A stretch of 64,000 nt of DNA from Oceanivirga miroungae. Its GTDB lineage: Bacteria; Fusobacteriota; Fusobacteriia; Fusobacteriales; Leptotrichiaceae. The notes under the pieces are model-generated. The model worked only from the letters and a program-made list of their open reading frames with translations. It was not told the origin of the DNA and searched no databases. The position numbers and the translations under genes were made by a program. Within the stretch, counting starts at the first letter, position 1; each line of letters begins with the position of its first letter. Below, in pieces: positions 17,059-25,910 of the stretch. The stretch spans positions 62,001 through 126,000 of the forward strand of contig NZ_CABWIB010000001.1 of assembly GCF_902505095.1 (NCBI RefSeq). The letters are read 5' to 3'.

Positions 17059-18114
17059 ATGAAAAGACAAATAAAATCTCCAAGTAAATATATACAAGGA
17101 GAAGGAGAAATAAGAAAGTTAAAAGAATACTCAGATATTTTATCAGAAAAAAGAGTGTATATTTTAGTTGATAAATTTGTATATGATAATTATAAAGAAG
17201 ATATAGAGTTTAGCTATAAAAATGATTTATCAAAATGTCATATAGAAGTTTTTACTGCAAATTCCACAAAAAAAGAAATAGGTATTAGAGTAAATATGTT
17301 AAAAGAAAAAGATTTCGGAGTAATAATAGGAATAGGTGGAGGGAAAATAACAGATGTAGCAAAAGCTATTTCATATTACTCTAATCTACCCATAATTATA
17401 GCTTCAACGGTAGCGTCAACTGATGCTCCTTGTTCTAGTTTATCTGTGTTGTATGATGAAAATGGAAAGTTTTTACAATATTTACATCTAAAAGAAAATC
17501 CTAATATTGTTTTAATGGATACAAAAATAATAGTAAATGCACCAGCAAGATTTTTAGTTTCGGGTATGGGAGATGCATTATCTACTTACTATGAAGCAAA
17601 GGCTTGTTACGATAGAGGTGTTAAAAATTCTAAAGTAGCTTTAGCTTTAGCTAAATTATGTCTAGATACAATAATTGAAAAAGGATATTTAGCAAAATTA
17701 GCTAATGAAAAAAAAGAAATAAGTGAAGAATTTGAAGATGTAGTAGAAGCTAATACATATTTAAGTGGAATAGGTTTTGAAAGTGGAGGAGAAGCACTAG
17801 CTCATGCACTTCATAATGGATTTACAATTTTAGAAGAAATAAAGGGTAAATTACACGGTGAAATAGTTGCTTTTTCAACTATAGTTCAAATGCTTATAGA
17901 AAATAGAGAAAAAGAAGAAATAGATAAAGTTATTAAGTTTTGTAAAAAAGTAGGGCTACCTACGAATTTTAAAGATTTAGGTATAGAAAATTGTAATCTA
18001 GAAAATGTTATAAAAAAGACATTAGAAGATGAAACAGTAAATAATATGCCATTTAAAATAACAAAAGAGAATTTATTAGAATCAATAATAAAAGCAAATG
18101 AATTAGGTAAATAA
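17059..18114 (+). CDS. gldA: Glycerol dehydrogenase
   Basis: Iron/zinc-type dehydrogenase of 351 residues converting glycerol to dihydroxyacetone with NAD. Signatures: NAD-binding IGGGKITDVAKA, STVASTDAPCSSLSVLY, and the metal ligands GMGDALSTYYEA (Asp), GEALAHALHNG (His) and KLHGEIVAF (His). The ATG at 17059 is chosen because GAAGGA precedes it; a ten-codon longer frame starts inside the upstream terminator. No dihydroxyacetone kinase gene is adjacent. Confidence 0.9.
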   Translation: MKRQIKSPSKYIQGEGEIRKLKEYSDILSEKRVYILVDKFVYDNYKEDIEFSYKNDLSKCHIEVFTANSTKKEIGIRVNMLKEKDFGVIIGIGGGKITDVAKAISYYSNLPIIIASTVASTDAPCSSLSVLYDENGKFLQYLHLKENPNIVLMDTKIIVNAPARFLVSGMGDALSTYYEAKACYDRGVKNSKVALALAKLCLDTIIEKGYLAKLANEKKEISEEFEDVVEANTYLSGIGFESGGEALAHALHNGFTILEEIKGKLHGEIVAFSTIVQMLIENREKEEIDKVIKFCKKVGLPTNFKDLGIENCNLENVIKKTLEDETVNNMPFKITKENLLESIIKANELGK

Positions 18115-18203
18115 AAAAGGCTATTAGAACATGAACCAATAAACTAGACAAATTAGATTATGGATATTTTATGAAGGGAGGCGCATGTTCTAGTGCCTAT
18201 TTT
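18114..18203. terminator. Large structured bidirectional terminator or small RNA element
   Basis: TAGAACATG (18125-18133) pairs with CATGTTCTA (18184-18192), extended by AT/GT pairing and GGC/GCC. A-rich and T-rich runs flank both ends, so either strand could terminate. The 50-base interior can form a second hairpin (CC-ATAA-CTA with TAG-TTAT-GG, about 18136-18163) and ends in GGGAGG. It lies between the convergent gldA and outer-membrane genes. The interior structure is more than a terminator needs. Confidence 0.65.
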
Positions 18204-18206
18204 TTA

Positions 18207-19625
18207 TTACCAACTATAAACTAGTGATACATTTGATTTTATATCAGCAGAAAGAAATTCTATTCCTTTTTTATTTCCGTTATAATCTGTTGGGTAATTA
18301 AAGTTAAATCCAGCAGAAAAATCAGCTTTTAGAGTTAAATCTTTTAAAATATCATATTTTAAGTCATATTTACGAACAACTTCAAATTTAGTATTATTAA
18401 AAATAGATTTTTTAACTTTATCATATTTAATTATATCTACAGAAACTATAGTATTTAAATGAGATGATAAAGTTAATTTATCTGTTAGGTGAAGATCATA
18501 TTTTGCACCAAGGTCAACTTTTAAATAAGCAAAAGAATCTTTAAGTTTTTCTTCTATTATTTTAGACGGAAACAACTTTTGTTCTCTAGCGATATCTGTG
18601 ATAAATATATTATAGAACTTACCATTAGCACTAAGAGTTAGATTTTTAATGCTTCTATTTTCTTCATTTATTTCAAAACCTAACTCTGAATAAGTATCAT
18701 TAATAGATAAAGAAATAGTATCTTTTGGTGTAAATATTTTTATATTATTCAAAAGAACTTTAAAGCTAAAATCATTATTTTTAAATTTCTTGTGCTTTGA
18801 TTCAAGGCTTAATCTAGTAAATATCGAAGAATTACTGTAAGGAACTTCTTTATCGTTGTATTTTTTAAATTTTATCTTCCCAACATGATTATGTTGAAGT
18901 GAAAGATTACCTATAAGATCGAATTCTTTTAAACCATCAAAATTTGCACTAGCTTCTACTTTTACATATTCAATACCTTTATCACCCCAATAATGTTTAA
19001 GACTAAGTTCTGATTTAAAATCTTTAAACATAGCTAATCTATCTTTTTTTAAAGAAAGGCTATGAATTGATTCAAAATCATCTATATTAGTTTTAGTTAT
19101 TATTTTTCTATATCCAGGTGTTTTGAATGCAGGAAATGCTATATCGTGTAATTTTGTCTTATTCTTAGTATTAAAATTCCAAATATAGTCATAATAGTTG
19201 TATTCAGTATTAAATTCAATTTCTCCAAATACTTTATTTCTTAAATATGGTTGATAAGTACCACGAGAAAGCTCATCTTCTATAGTAAGTTTTACATAAG
19301 ATTCAATATTTTCTTTTTTAGGGAAAGTATATTTTAACCAAACATTTCCTTTAGGGTTGAAATCTAAAAGAATGATCTTTTTTAAACGAACGTTGTCTAT
19401 TGAAATATTTTTTGCTTCATATTCTAAACCAAAATCAAGTCTTAAATCCTTATCGCTTAAATCTAATTTAACTTTAGGAGATAGTGGAAATTCTTCTAAT
19501 TTTTCTTTATAGTTTTTTTTGTTTAAATTTAGTTCTATATTATTTGAAATTTCAAAATTACCATTTAATTTTGAGTAAGAAATAATTGTGCATAAAATGC
19601 TTAGTATTGTTAGTGTTTTTTTCAT
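18207..19625 (-). CDS. Probable outer-membrane beta-barrel protein
   Basis: 472 residues with a signal peptide (MKKTLTILSILCTIISYS, cleavage about residue 18). The rest is a long series of alternating polar/hydrophobic 8-12-residue strands (for example KVKLDLSDKDLRLDFGLEY), with no hydrophobic helices, and ends in VSLVYSW, an aromatic terminal residue typical of BAM-dependent barrels. No family is recognised. It has its own promoter and terminator. Function unknown; a porin-like or adhesin role cannot be told apart. Confidence 0.7.
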   Translation of the reverse strand: MKKTLTILSILCTIISYSKLNGNFEISNNIELNLNKKNYKEKLEEFPLSPKVKLDLSDKDLRLDFGLEYEAKNISIDNVRLKKIILLDFNPKGNVWLKYTFPKKENIESYVKLTIEDELSRGTYQPYLRNKVFGEIEFNTEYNYYDYIWNFNTKNKTKLHDIAFPAFKTPGYRKIITKTNIDDFESIHSLSLKKDRLAMFKDFKSELSLKHYWGDKGIEYVKVEASANFDGLKEFDLIGNLSLQHNHVGKIKFKKYNDKEVPYSNSSIFTRLSLESKHKKFKNNDFSFKVLLNNIKIFTPKDTISLSINDTYSELGFEINEENRSIKNLTLSANGKFYNIFITDIAREQKLFPSKIIEEKLKDSFAYLKVDLGAKYDLHLTDKLTLSSHLNTIVSVDIIKYDKVKKSIFNNTKFEVVRKYDLKYDILKDLTLKADFSAGFNFNYPTDYNGNKKGIEFLSADIKSNVSLVYSW

Positions 19626-19656
19626 GTTTTTCGCCCTTTCTTTTTGTTAGGTGTTC

Positions 19657-19685
19657 ATTATATACAGCGCAAAAAATTAAATCAA
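19657..19685 (-). promoter_or_regulatory. Promoter of the outer-membrane barrel gene
   Basis: On the minus strand TTGATT-17-TATAAT, about 32 bases before the ATG. Confidence 0.75.
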
Positions 19686-20086
19686 TAGCACTATTTCAGT
19701 TATTAATAAGATGAAAAGATAAAAAAAATATTAATGGCTTGAAAAATAAGAGGGGAAGAAAAAAATATTTTTTAGTTATTTTTTGGATATTTTAAAAAAA
19801 TTAACAATCACTAAACTTTTGAAAAAATATAGGGTGTTTTTGGTGAAAAATTACAAAAAACACCTGCATTTACTCATAATTATTAAGAAAAAAACTAAGA
19901 GGTATGAAAAAGTTAGATATTTTTCGGATATATTTTGATTGTATGTGTATTTCTATTAAATTTACTTGATTAAAAGCAAAAAAAATAAAACAGTTAATTT
20001 TCGGTTATATAAAAAAAGTAAAAATCAAAAACCCTACAAGCCTTTAATTTAGAGGTTTATAGAAAAAACTGAAAAAATTTCAAAAT

Positions 20087-20116
20087 TTGACACAAATAAT
20101 CTTTTAGGTATATATT
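20087..20116 (+). promoter_or_regulatory. Autotransporter promoter
   Basis: TTGACA-18-TATATT, with the -10 about 35 bases before the ATG. Confidence 0.75.
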
Positions 20117-20150
20117 CAGTACAAACCAAAATTAAAGAACGGAGAATATA

Positions 20151-23100
20151 ATGAAAAAAAACTATAAATATCATTTGTATTTTTTATTATTAGCAGTAAC
20201 AATTTCTTGTAGTAATAATCAAACAAATAGTCAGTTAAGTAGTCATTCAGGTAGTAATAGAAAACCTAGAATTCCAGCTTCTTATACAGAAATAACAGAT
20301 CCAAACCAAAAAGCTAATTTATCTAATTTCTATAAATTCAATATAACAGGAGAAGACAATATAACAAAAAGTTATATTGAAAAAGAAAATGTAGTAGAAA
20401 ATGGTAATGAAGAAGCTGAAATTGATATAAGGGAAAATAAGGTATTTATATCAGAATATGAATATATGAGAACAGACTACTATAAGAATAAAGAAGAATT
20501 TAAAAATATTAAAATATTTGGTAAGACGAATGATAATGTGAATACATTAGAATTAGGACATGGGGAAGAGGTTTTAAAAGCATTTTTAGACTCTAATTAT
20601 GATGGATATAAAAATGAAAAAAAAAATACCTTAGATGAAAATGCCTATTTGAATATGTCTGACTACATACAGTTTGAAAAAAATAAAAAAGATTATTCTG
20701 GAATAGTTAATATGAGTTATGGAAGTACAACATATGTAAGTGCTTTGAACAAATTAAATCCAAATTCAAAATACATTGATAAATCTAATACAAAGTATTT
20801 TAGTAAAATACCAGAATATTTTTCAGATCTAGTTCAAAACCCTGAATATAAGAAAAATAAGTGGCTTAAAGTAATATCTCTAGGAAATAAAAATGATATT
20901 AAGGTTAAAGGAAAATGGTATTCGTCTATTCTATTATCTAAATATCAAAATTTATCTGAAGAATTACAAAAAGCAGCAAGAAGTGAAGTCATTTTAGTAA
21001 AAAATAGCTTCTATAAAAATGATTATCAAGACAAGGCTTTAGTTCATGAATTTCAAACTACAAAAAGTGGTAAAAAAGTTGTAGAGGTATATGATGAAGT
21101 ATATGCATATGGAGATAATGAAAATTCAAGATACGATGCAAGTGCACTAGCTCTTAGATCAATGACAATAGGAGCTTTAGGTGTAAACTACAGTAATGGT
21201 TTTGAAAGAAAAGGATCTAGTTTTTCTTCTCCTCGTATTACAAGATTAGCTTATGAAGTGAAAAATAAATTCCCTTATCTTACACTTCATCAAGTAAAGG
21301 AAGTAATTTTTGGAACAGCAGATCATGATGAAAGCGGATATTTAAATGATATAAATGGTTGGGGTCAAGTAAATTACAAAAAAGCAATGAATGGGCCGAG
21401 TGATTTTAATGCAGGATTAATTGATGAAACTAAGTTTTTTGATGGTTGGTATTCAAAAACATTTGACAATGAAGGTAATAGATATTTTTATGTAGACACA
21501 AAAGGTATTGATTCTGAGTGGAGTAATGATATAACTAGTGGATTAAAAGGTGATGGAAATACAAAAAAATATAGAATTTATCCAATTATAGATGCAAAAG
21601 AGAAAATATTTAACTATAGATTAGCTAAAGTATTAGATAGTGAAAGACTTTTTTATTCTAATGTAGCAACAGCTGGACTTAGAAAAGATGGAAATGGAGA
21701 TTTAATACTATCTGGTAGACAGCTATATAATGATAAGATTCAAGTATTAGGTGGGAGTTTAACTTTAAAAAATTCTGCAAACTCAAAAGAAATAGATGTT
21801 TTTAATGAAGCTACATTAAACTTAGATGGAAAAAGTAAAATAGAAATAAATGATATAGTATCAGATGGTAGAGTAAACTTTAAAACAAATGTTGATATGA
21901 AAGATTATAGAGCGAGTACAAGTTCAAATACAATATTAAATCCAGGAGTAAATATAAAAGCGAAGAGCTTTAAAGTAAATGGAAAATATAGCATAGGTGA
22001 AATTAAAACATTAGATGAATTAAAAAAACACATAACTATAGAATCAGGTGATGTTTTATTAAATTCGGATACAACAAGCATATATTTAAATCCAGTAATT
22101 ACAAATGATAATAGAAGAGTAAAAATTGAATTTGCTACAGAAACACCAAATTATAGAAAATTAAAAGATTTAACAGAGATTGAAAAAAGAAATATACCTT
22201 CATACAGTATAAATGAAGCAAAGTTTTTTGAAGGGTATGAAAGTTTAGTAGAAGATAATGAAGAAGCTAAAAAAGCAAAATTAGCTTTAGTAAACTTATC
22301 TAGTGATAATAAGGAAATGTTAAAATCACAAGTTTTTACCGATAACTATGCAACATATGCAAAAAATTTATTTGAGTCAAATGAAAACTTTGAAAACGAT
22401 AGATTTAATGAATATTTCAAATCACAAACAAGAAAAAATAGAGTAACAGTAAATACATATAAAAGCAAAAACTTTATGTCAGGAGAAAACTTTACAAGTT
22501 TTTCAAAGGATTTTTCTTCGCATAACTTAAAATACAATCATAAATTTAATGATAAATTAGAAGTAGGTCTTATGGGAAGTATTTTGAATTCAAACTTTGA
22601 GTTTGTAAATAAAGCTAATTTTAAAAATAATGCAGTATCATTAGGTCTTAATACTAATGTTAAGACAAAATATGTAGACTTTATTCTGGAAAATTTTGTA
22701 ACATATAATAGTACAAAAATAAGAAGAAGTATAAAAGATGAAGAAGTTTTTTCTAATTTAAAATCAATTTTATTTGAAAATTCACTTATGTTAAAAAAGG
22801 ATTTTGAATTTAAAAATAATATTTTATCGACATTTATTGGAAATAATTTACAAATTTTAAGTGTATTAGAAAATGATGGAGAAAATTCGGATTATTCTAC
22901 ACAAGTATTAACAACTAATTTAGTAAATAATAAGATATTTTCTGGTGTAGATATGATAACAAAAATAACAAATAAATTTATGCTAGAAAACAGAATAAAA
23001 TTAGATTTTAATTTCCATAAAAATTTAAATTTAAATGTAAAAACTATGGGAGTTAAACAAAAATCAAAAGGTCAAGATTTAGATGTATTTAATGCAGTAT

Positions 23101-23213
23101 ATAATATGAATTTAAAATATAGAGTAACACAAAATTTAAATTTAAATACTAATTTAAGCTTAAATTTAAAGGGGAATTTTGGAATTGGGTTATCTTTTGA
23201 CTACGAATTTTAA
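20151..23213 (+). CDS. Autotransporter with lipoprotein signal and degenerate subtilase (S8) passenger
   Basis: 1,020 residues. The signal peptide ends in VTISC (Cys20), a lipobox. Residues about 90-415 follow the subtilase order: GHGEEVLKAF (His137), VNMSYG, a GN near 245-246 for the oxyanion hole, and GSSFSSP (Ser357). The expected catalytic Asp motif (VAVIDTG-like) aligns with KVFISEYEY, where no Asp is visible. Residues about 500-680 form a beta-helix-like repeat; about 760-1020 is an autotransporter barrel ending in FDYEF. The family cleaves and secretes fusobacterial proteases; this one may be anchored and proteolytically impaired. It is monocistronic. Confidence 0.85.
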   Translation: MKKNYKYHLYFLLLAVTISCSNNQTNSQLSSHSGSNRKPRIPASYTEITDPNQKANLSNFYKFNITGEDNITKSYIEKENVVENGNEEAEIDIRENKVFISEYEYMRTDYYKNKEEFKNIKIFGKTNDNVNTLELGHGEEVLKAFLDSNYDGYKNEKKNTLDENAYLNMSDYIQFEKNKKDYSGIVNMSYGSTTYVSALNKLNPNSKYIDKSNTKYFSKIPEYFSDLVQNPEYKKNKWLKVISLGNKNDIKVKGKWYSSILLSKYQNLSEELQKAARSEVILVKNSFYKNDYQDKALVHEFQTTKSGKKVVEVYDEVYAYGDNENSRYDASALALRSMTIGALGVNYSNGFERKGSSFSSPRITRLAYEVKNKFPYLTLHQVKEVIFGTADHDESGYLNDINGWGQVNYKKAMNGPSDFNAGLIDETKFFDGWYSKTFDNEGNRYFYVDTKGIDSEWSNDITSGLKGDGNTKKYRIYPIIDAKEKIFNYRLAKVLDSERLFYSNVATAGLRKDGNGDLILSGRQLYNDKIQVLGGSLTLKNSANSKEIDVFNEATLNLDGKSKIEINDIVSDGRVNFKTNVDMKDYRASTSSNTILNPGVNIKAKSFKVNGKYSIGEIKTLDELKKHITIESGDVLLNSDTTSIYLNPVITNDNRRVKIEFATETPNYRKLKDLTEIEKRNIPSYSINEAKFFEGYESLVEDNEEAKKAKLALVNLSSDNKEMLKSQVFTDNYATYAKNLFESNENFENDRFNEYFKSQTRKNRVTVNTYKSKNFMSGENFTSFSKDFSSHNLKYNHKFNDKLEVGLMGSILNSNFEFVNKANFKNNAVSLGLNTNVKTKYVDFILENFVTYNSTKIRRSIKDEEVFSNLKSILFENSLMLKKDFEFKNNILSTFIGNNLQILSVLENDGENSDYSTQVLTTNLVNNKIFSGVDMITKITNKFMLENRIKLDFNFHKNLNLNVKTMGVKQKSKGQDLDVFNAVYNMNLKYRVTQNLNLNTNLSLNLKGNFGIGLSFDYEF

Positions 23214-23219
23214 TAATAT

Positions 23220-23248
23220 AAGGCTTTGCAAAATAGCATAGCCTTTTT
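23220..23248 (+). terminator. Rho-independent terminator after the autotransporter
   Basis: AAGGCT-TGC pairs with GCA-AGCCTT with one mismatch, followed by T5. Confidence 0.8.
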
Positions 23249-23320
23249 AAGTCTTAAAAATATTTTTAAAAAAATATGAATATATGATATAATTTTAATA
23301 TATAAAACGAGGTGATAGTA

Positions 23321-23695
23321 ATGTATAAATCAAAAACAACAGTATCAGAGGAATTTTTAGTGAAATCTGTAATAGATGGAGGTGAATACAAGGCAAGTTT
23401 AAATAGAAAGGAAAGTACAACGCCTATGGGAATATTAAATGTAGCCTTATCAGCTTGCATCATAATGTGTGTTAGAGGATACTATATTAAAAATAGAATA
23501 AAAGGTGTTAAAATAGAAATAGAAAATGAGTATGAGTACACAGAAAATAAATATGATATAGAAATTTTAGTATCAAAAAAAATAGATGAAAAAGAAATAC
23601 AAGGAATAAAAGAATATATAAAAGAAAAATGTAGTGTTTCTAAAATGTTAAAAGAAGAAATTAAGTTAAATATAGATATAAAAGGGGTTGAGTAA
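23321..23695 (+). CDS. OsmC-like protein
   Basis: 124 residues with the OsmC/Ohr fold pattern: TPMGILNVALSACIIMCVRGYY (first cysteines, on a central helix) and a C-terminal KEKCSVSKML. OsmC-type proteins reduce organic peroxides with two cysteines; this subgroup is less well known and the enzyme role is inferred. The ATG at 23321 is chosen over an in-frame GTG because GAGGTG lies six bases upstream. It heads the mevalonate operon and overlaps the thiolase start. A TATAAT at 23288-23293 may be its -10. Confidence 0.75.
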   Translation: MYKSKTTVSEEFLVKSVIDGGEYKASLNRKESTTPMGILNVALSACIIMCVRGYYIKNRIKGVKIEIENEYEYTENKYDIEILVSKKIDEKEIQGIKEYIKEKCSVSKMLKEEIKLNIDIKGVE

Positions 23696-24797
23696 AATTA
23701 ATAATAAAGTAGCTGTAGTTGCAGCAAAAAGAAGCCCTATTGGAGTATTTAAAAAAACATATAAAGATGTGGATTTAGTAAGTTTATCTAGTGAATTAAT
23801 AGATAAAATGTTAAAAGAAATTAAACTTGATAAAGATTTAATAGATGAAGTAATAGTAGGTACAGTATTACAAGGTGGAAGAGGACAAAATATAGCAAGA
23901 CAGATAGAAATAAATGCAAAAATTTCCAATGAAAAACCAGCATATACAGTAGATATGGTATGTGGAAGTAGTATGAAAGCTATTAATCTAGCTAAAAACT
24001 CTATTTTAGTAGGAGAATCAAAGGTCATATTAGTTGGTGGAGTAGAATTTATGAGCGATGCTAACTTTATGTATGAAGATGGACTTTTTTGTTCTTTTAG
24101 TAATGCAAGCATGGGAATAACAGCTGAAAATATTGTAGAAAAATATAAGTTAAAAAGATCTGAATTAGATAAATTTTCTTTAAATAGTACAAAAAAAGCA
24201 ATAGAAGCGCAAGAAAAAGAACGTTTTAAAGATGAAATAGTAGAGATTTTTGGAGTATCAAAAGATGAATTTGTAAGACTTGACCAAAGTATAGAAAAAC
24301 TAGGAAAATTAAAACCTGTATTTAAAGAGGACGGAATAGTAACTGCTGGAAATAGTACAGGCTTAAATGATGGTGCTTCTTTTTTAGTTTTAATGGAGGA
24401 AAGTTATGCTAAAAAAATGGGCTTTGAAATTTTAGCGTATATTGATGATGTTGTTTCGGTAGGATTAGATCCAAACTACATGGGATTAGGTCCAATATAT
24501 GCAATAGATAAGTTAATAAAGAAAAATAATATAGATATTTCATCTATTGATTTATTTGAAATTAATGAAGCATTTGCAGCTCAGGCATTAGTTTGTATAA
24601 ATGAATTAGATATAGATGAAAAAAAGGTAAATGTTAATGGAGGAGCAATAGCTCTAGGTCACCCTTTAGGAGCTACAGGAGCTAGAATTGTAACAACATT
24701 AATATATGAAATGAGAAGAAGAAAGGTTAATAAGGGGATTGCTAGTCTATGTATAGGTGGAGGACAGGGAATGGCTTTATTAGTTGGTAGAGATTAA
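23688..24797 (+). CDS. Acetyl-CoA acetyltransferase (thiolase), first step of the mevalonate pathway
   Basis: Condenses two acetyl-CoA to acetoacetyl-CoA. The 369-residue protein has nucleophile Cys92 (VCGSSMKA), NEAFAAQ, GGAIALGHPLGATGAR (His) and the C-terminal CIGGGQGMA (second Cys). It is slightly shorter than the usual 390. The start is unclear: TTG at 23688 gives the best N-terminus but has GGGG directly against it; a non-standard ATT at 23697 would have better spacing. It overlaps the OsmC-like gene and is followed one base later by mvaS. Confidence 0.92.
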   Translation: MSKINNKVAVVAAKRSPIGVFKKTYKDVDLVSLSSELIDKMLKEIKLDKDLIDEVIVGTVLQGGRGQNIARQIEINAKISNEKPAYTVDMVCGSSMKAINLAKNSILVGESKVILVGGVEFMSDANFMYEDGLFCSFSNASMGITAENIVEKYKLKRSELDKFSLNSTKKAIEAQEKERFKDEIVEIFGVSKDEFVRLDQSIEKLGKLKPVFKEDGIVTAGNSTGLNDGASFLVLMEESYAKKMGFEILAYIDDVVSVGLDPNYMGLGPIYAIDKLIKKNNIDISSIDLFEINEAFAAQALVCINELDIDEKKVNVNGGAIALGHPLGATGARIVTTLIYEMRRRKVNKGIASLCIGGGQGMALLVGRD

Positions 24798-25910
24798 ATG
24801 AGTGTAGGTATAGACAAGATAGGAGTATATATTCCTAAATATTTTTTAGATATAAGGTGTTTGGCAAAAGCAAGAAATGTAGAAGAAGAAAAGTATACAA
24901 AAGGACTTATGCATGATAAGATGGCAATAAGTCCTGTAAGTCAAGATATAGTAAGTATGGGAACAATGGCAAGTCTTAAAATTTTAAATGAAGAAGATAA
25001 GAAAAATATAGGTTTAGTAATATTTGCAACAGAAAGTTCATTTGATAAAAGTAAAGCTGCAAGTACATATATACATAGTTTATTAGATTTAAATCCGTAT
25101 TGTAGAACTGTTGAAATGAAGCAAGCTTGTTTTTCAGCAACTGCAGGAATACTTATGGCAAGAGATTATGTAAAATTAAATAAAAATAAAAAAGCGCTAG
25201 TAATTGCAAGTGATATAGCAAAATATGAAATGAAAAGTCCAGGAGAATCCACTCAAGGATCTGGAAGCGTTGCAATTCTAATTTCAGAAAATCCCAAAAT
25301 TGCTGAAATAGAAGAAAATAGCGTGAGTTATACAAAAGATGTAATGGATTTTTACAGACCCTCACAATATGAGTATCCTAAAGTTGATGGTAAATTAAGT
25401 AATGAAATGTATTTACATCACTTAGAGGTTACATACAATGCTTATGTTAAAGAAAAAAATGATACTAATTTTTCTAACATTTGTTTTCATGTGCCATATC
25501 CTAAATTAGCTCTAAAAGCAGTTAAAATGGTAAATAAAAATTTAGAAGATAGATATTATGATACTGTAAAATTAAATAGCCAAGTAGGTAATATTTATAC
25601 AGGATCACTTTATTTAAGTCTTTACTCTTTACTATCTAATGCAGACTATTTAAAAGAAAATGATAGAATAGCAATGTATAGCTATGGTAGTGGTTCTGTT
25701 TCAGAGTTTTTTGTACTTAAATTAAAAAAAGATTTTAAAAAGGAAAAGTTAGATTTAGAAAATAGGATAGAACTTAGCATAGAAGAGTATGAAAAAATAT
25801 TTTATGAAAAAGAAGTTGAAGATAAAGAATATGAAAATTGTACAGATGAAAAAGTGTATTTAAAAGGAATATTTGATTCTAAAAGGAAGTATGTAATAAA
25901 TGGAAAATAA
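24798..25910 (+). CDS. mvaS: Hydroxymethylglutaryl-CoA synthase
   Basis: Joins acetyl-CoA to acetoacetyl-CoA. The 370 residues have the bacterial type pattern: E79 region ATESSFDKSKA, nucleophile Cys111 (MKQACFSATAG) and His231 in FHVPYPKLALK. The GSGSVA and YSYGSGSVSEFF motifs complete the thiolase-fold core. It abuts the thiolase gene directly and its stop overlaps the HMG-CoA reductase start by 11 bases, indicating tight coupling. Confidence 0.95.
   Translation: MSVGIDKIGVYIPKYFLDIRCLAKARNVEEEKYTKGLMHDKMAISPVSQDIVSMGTMASLKILNEEDKKNIGLVIFATESSFDKSKAASTYIHSLLDLNPYCRTVEMKQACFSATAGILMARDYVKLNKNKKALVIASDIAKYEMKSPGESTQGSGSVAILISENPKIAEIEENSVSYTKDVMDFYRPSQYEYPKVDGKLSNEMYLHHLEVTYNAYVKEKNDTNFSNICFHVPYPKLALKAVKMVNKNLEDRYYDTVKLNSQVGNIYTGSLYLSLYSLLSNADYLKENDRIAMYSYGSGSVSEFFVLKLKKDFKKEKLDLENRIELSIEEYEKIFYEKEVEDKEYENCTDEKVYLKGIFDSKRKYVINGK

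Larger units (their letters stand above)
19626..20150. other. Long intergenic region with divergent promoters
   Basis: 525 bases between the minus-strand outer-membrane gene and the plus-strand autotransporter. It contains both promoters, an inverted repeat at 19833-19863 (GGTGTTTTT/AAAAACACC with GT/AC inside) and, at 20030-20065, a CCC-ACAAGCCTT element similar to one at 9079-9114. No ORF with a ribosome binding site was found. Confidence 0.6.

Noticed and set aside
18114-18203. A known riboswitch or SRP RNA at 18.1 kb
   Set aside because: No conserved core sequence of purine, preQ1, SAM or fluoride riboswitches or of 4.5S RNA could be matched.
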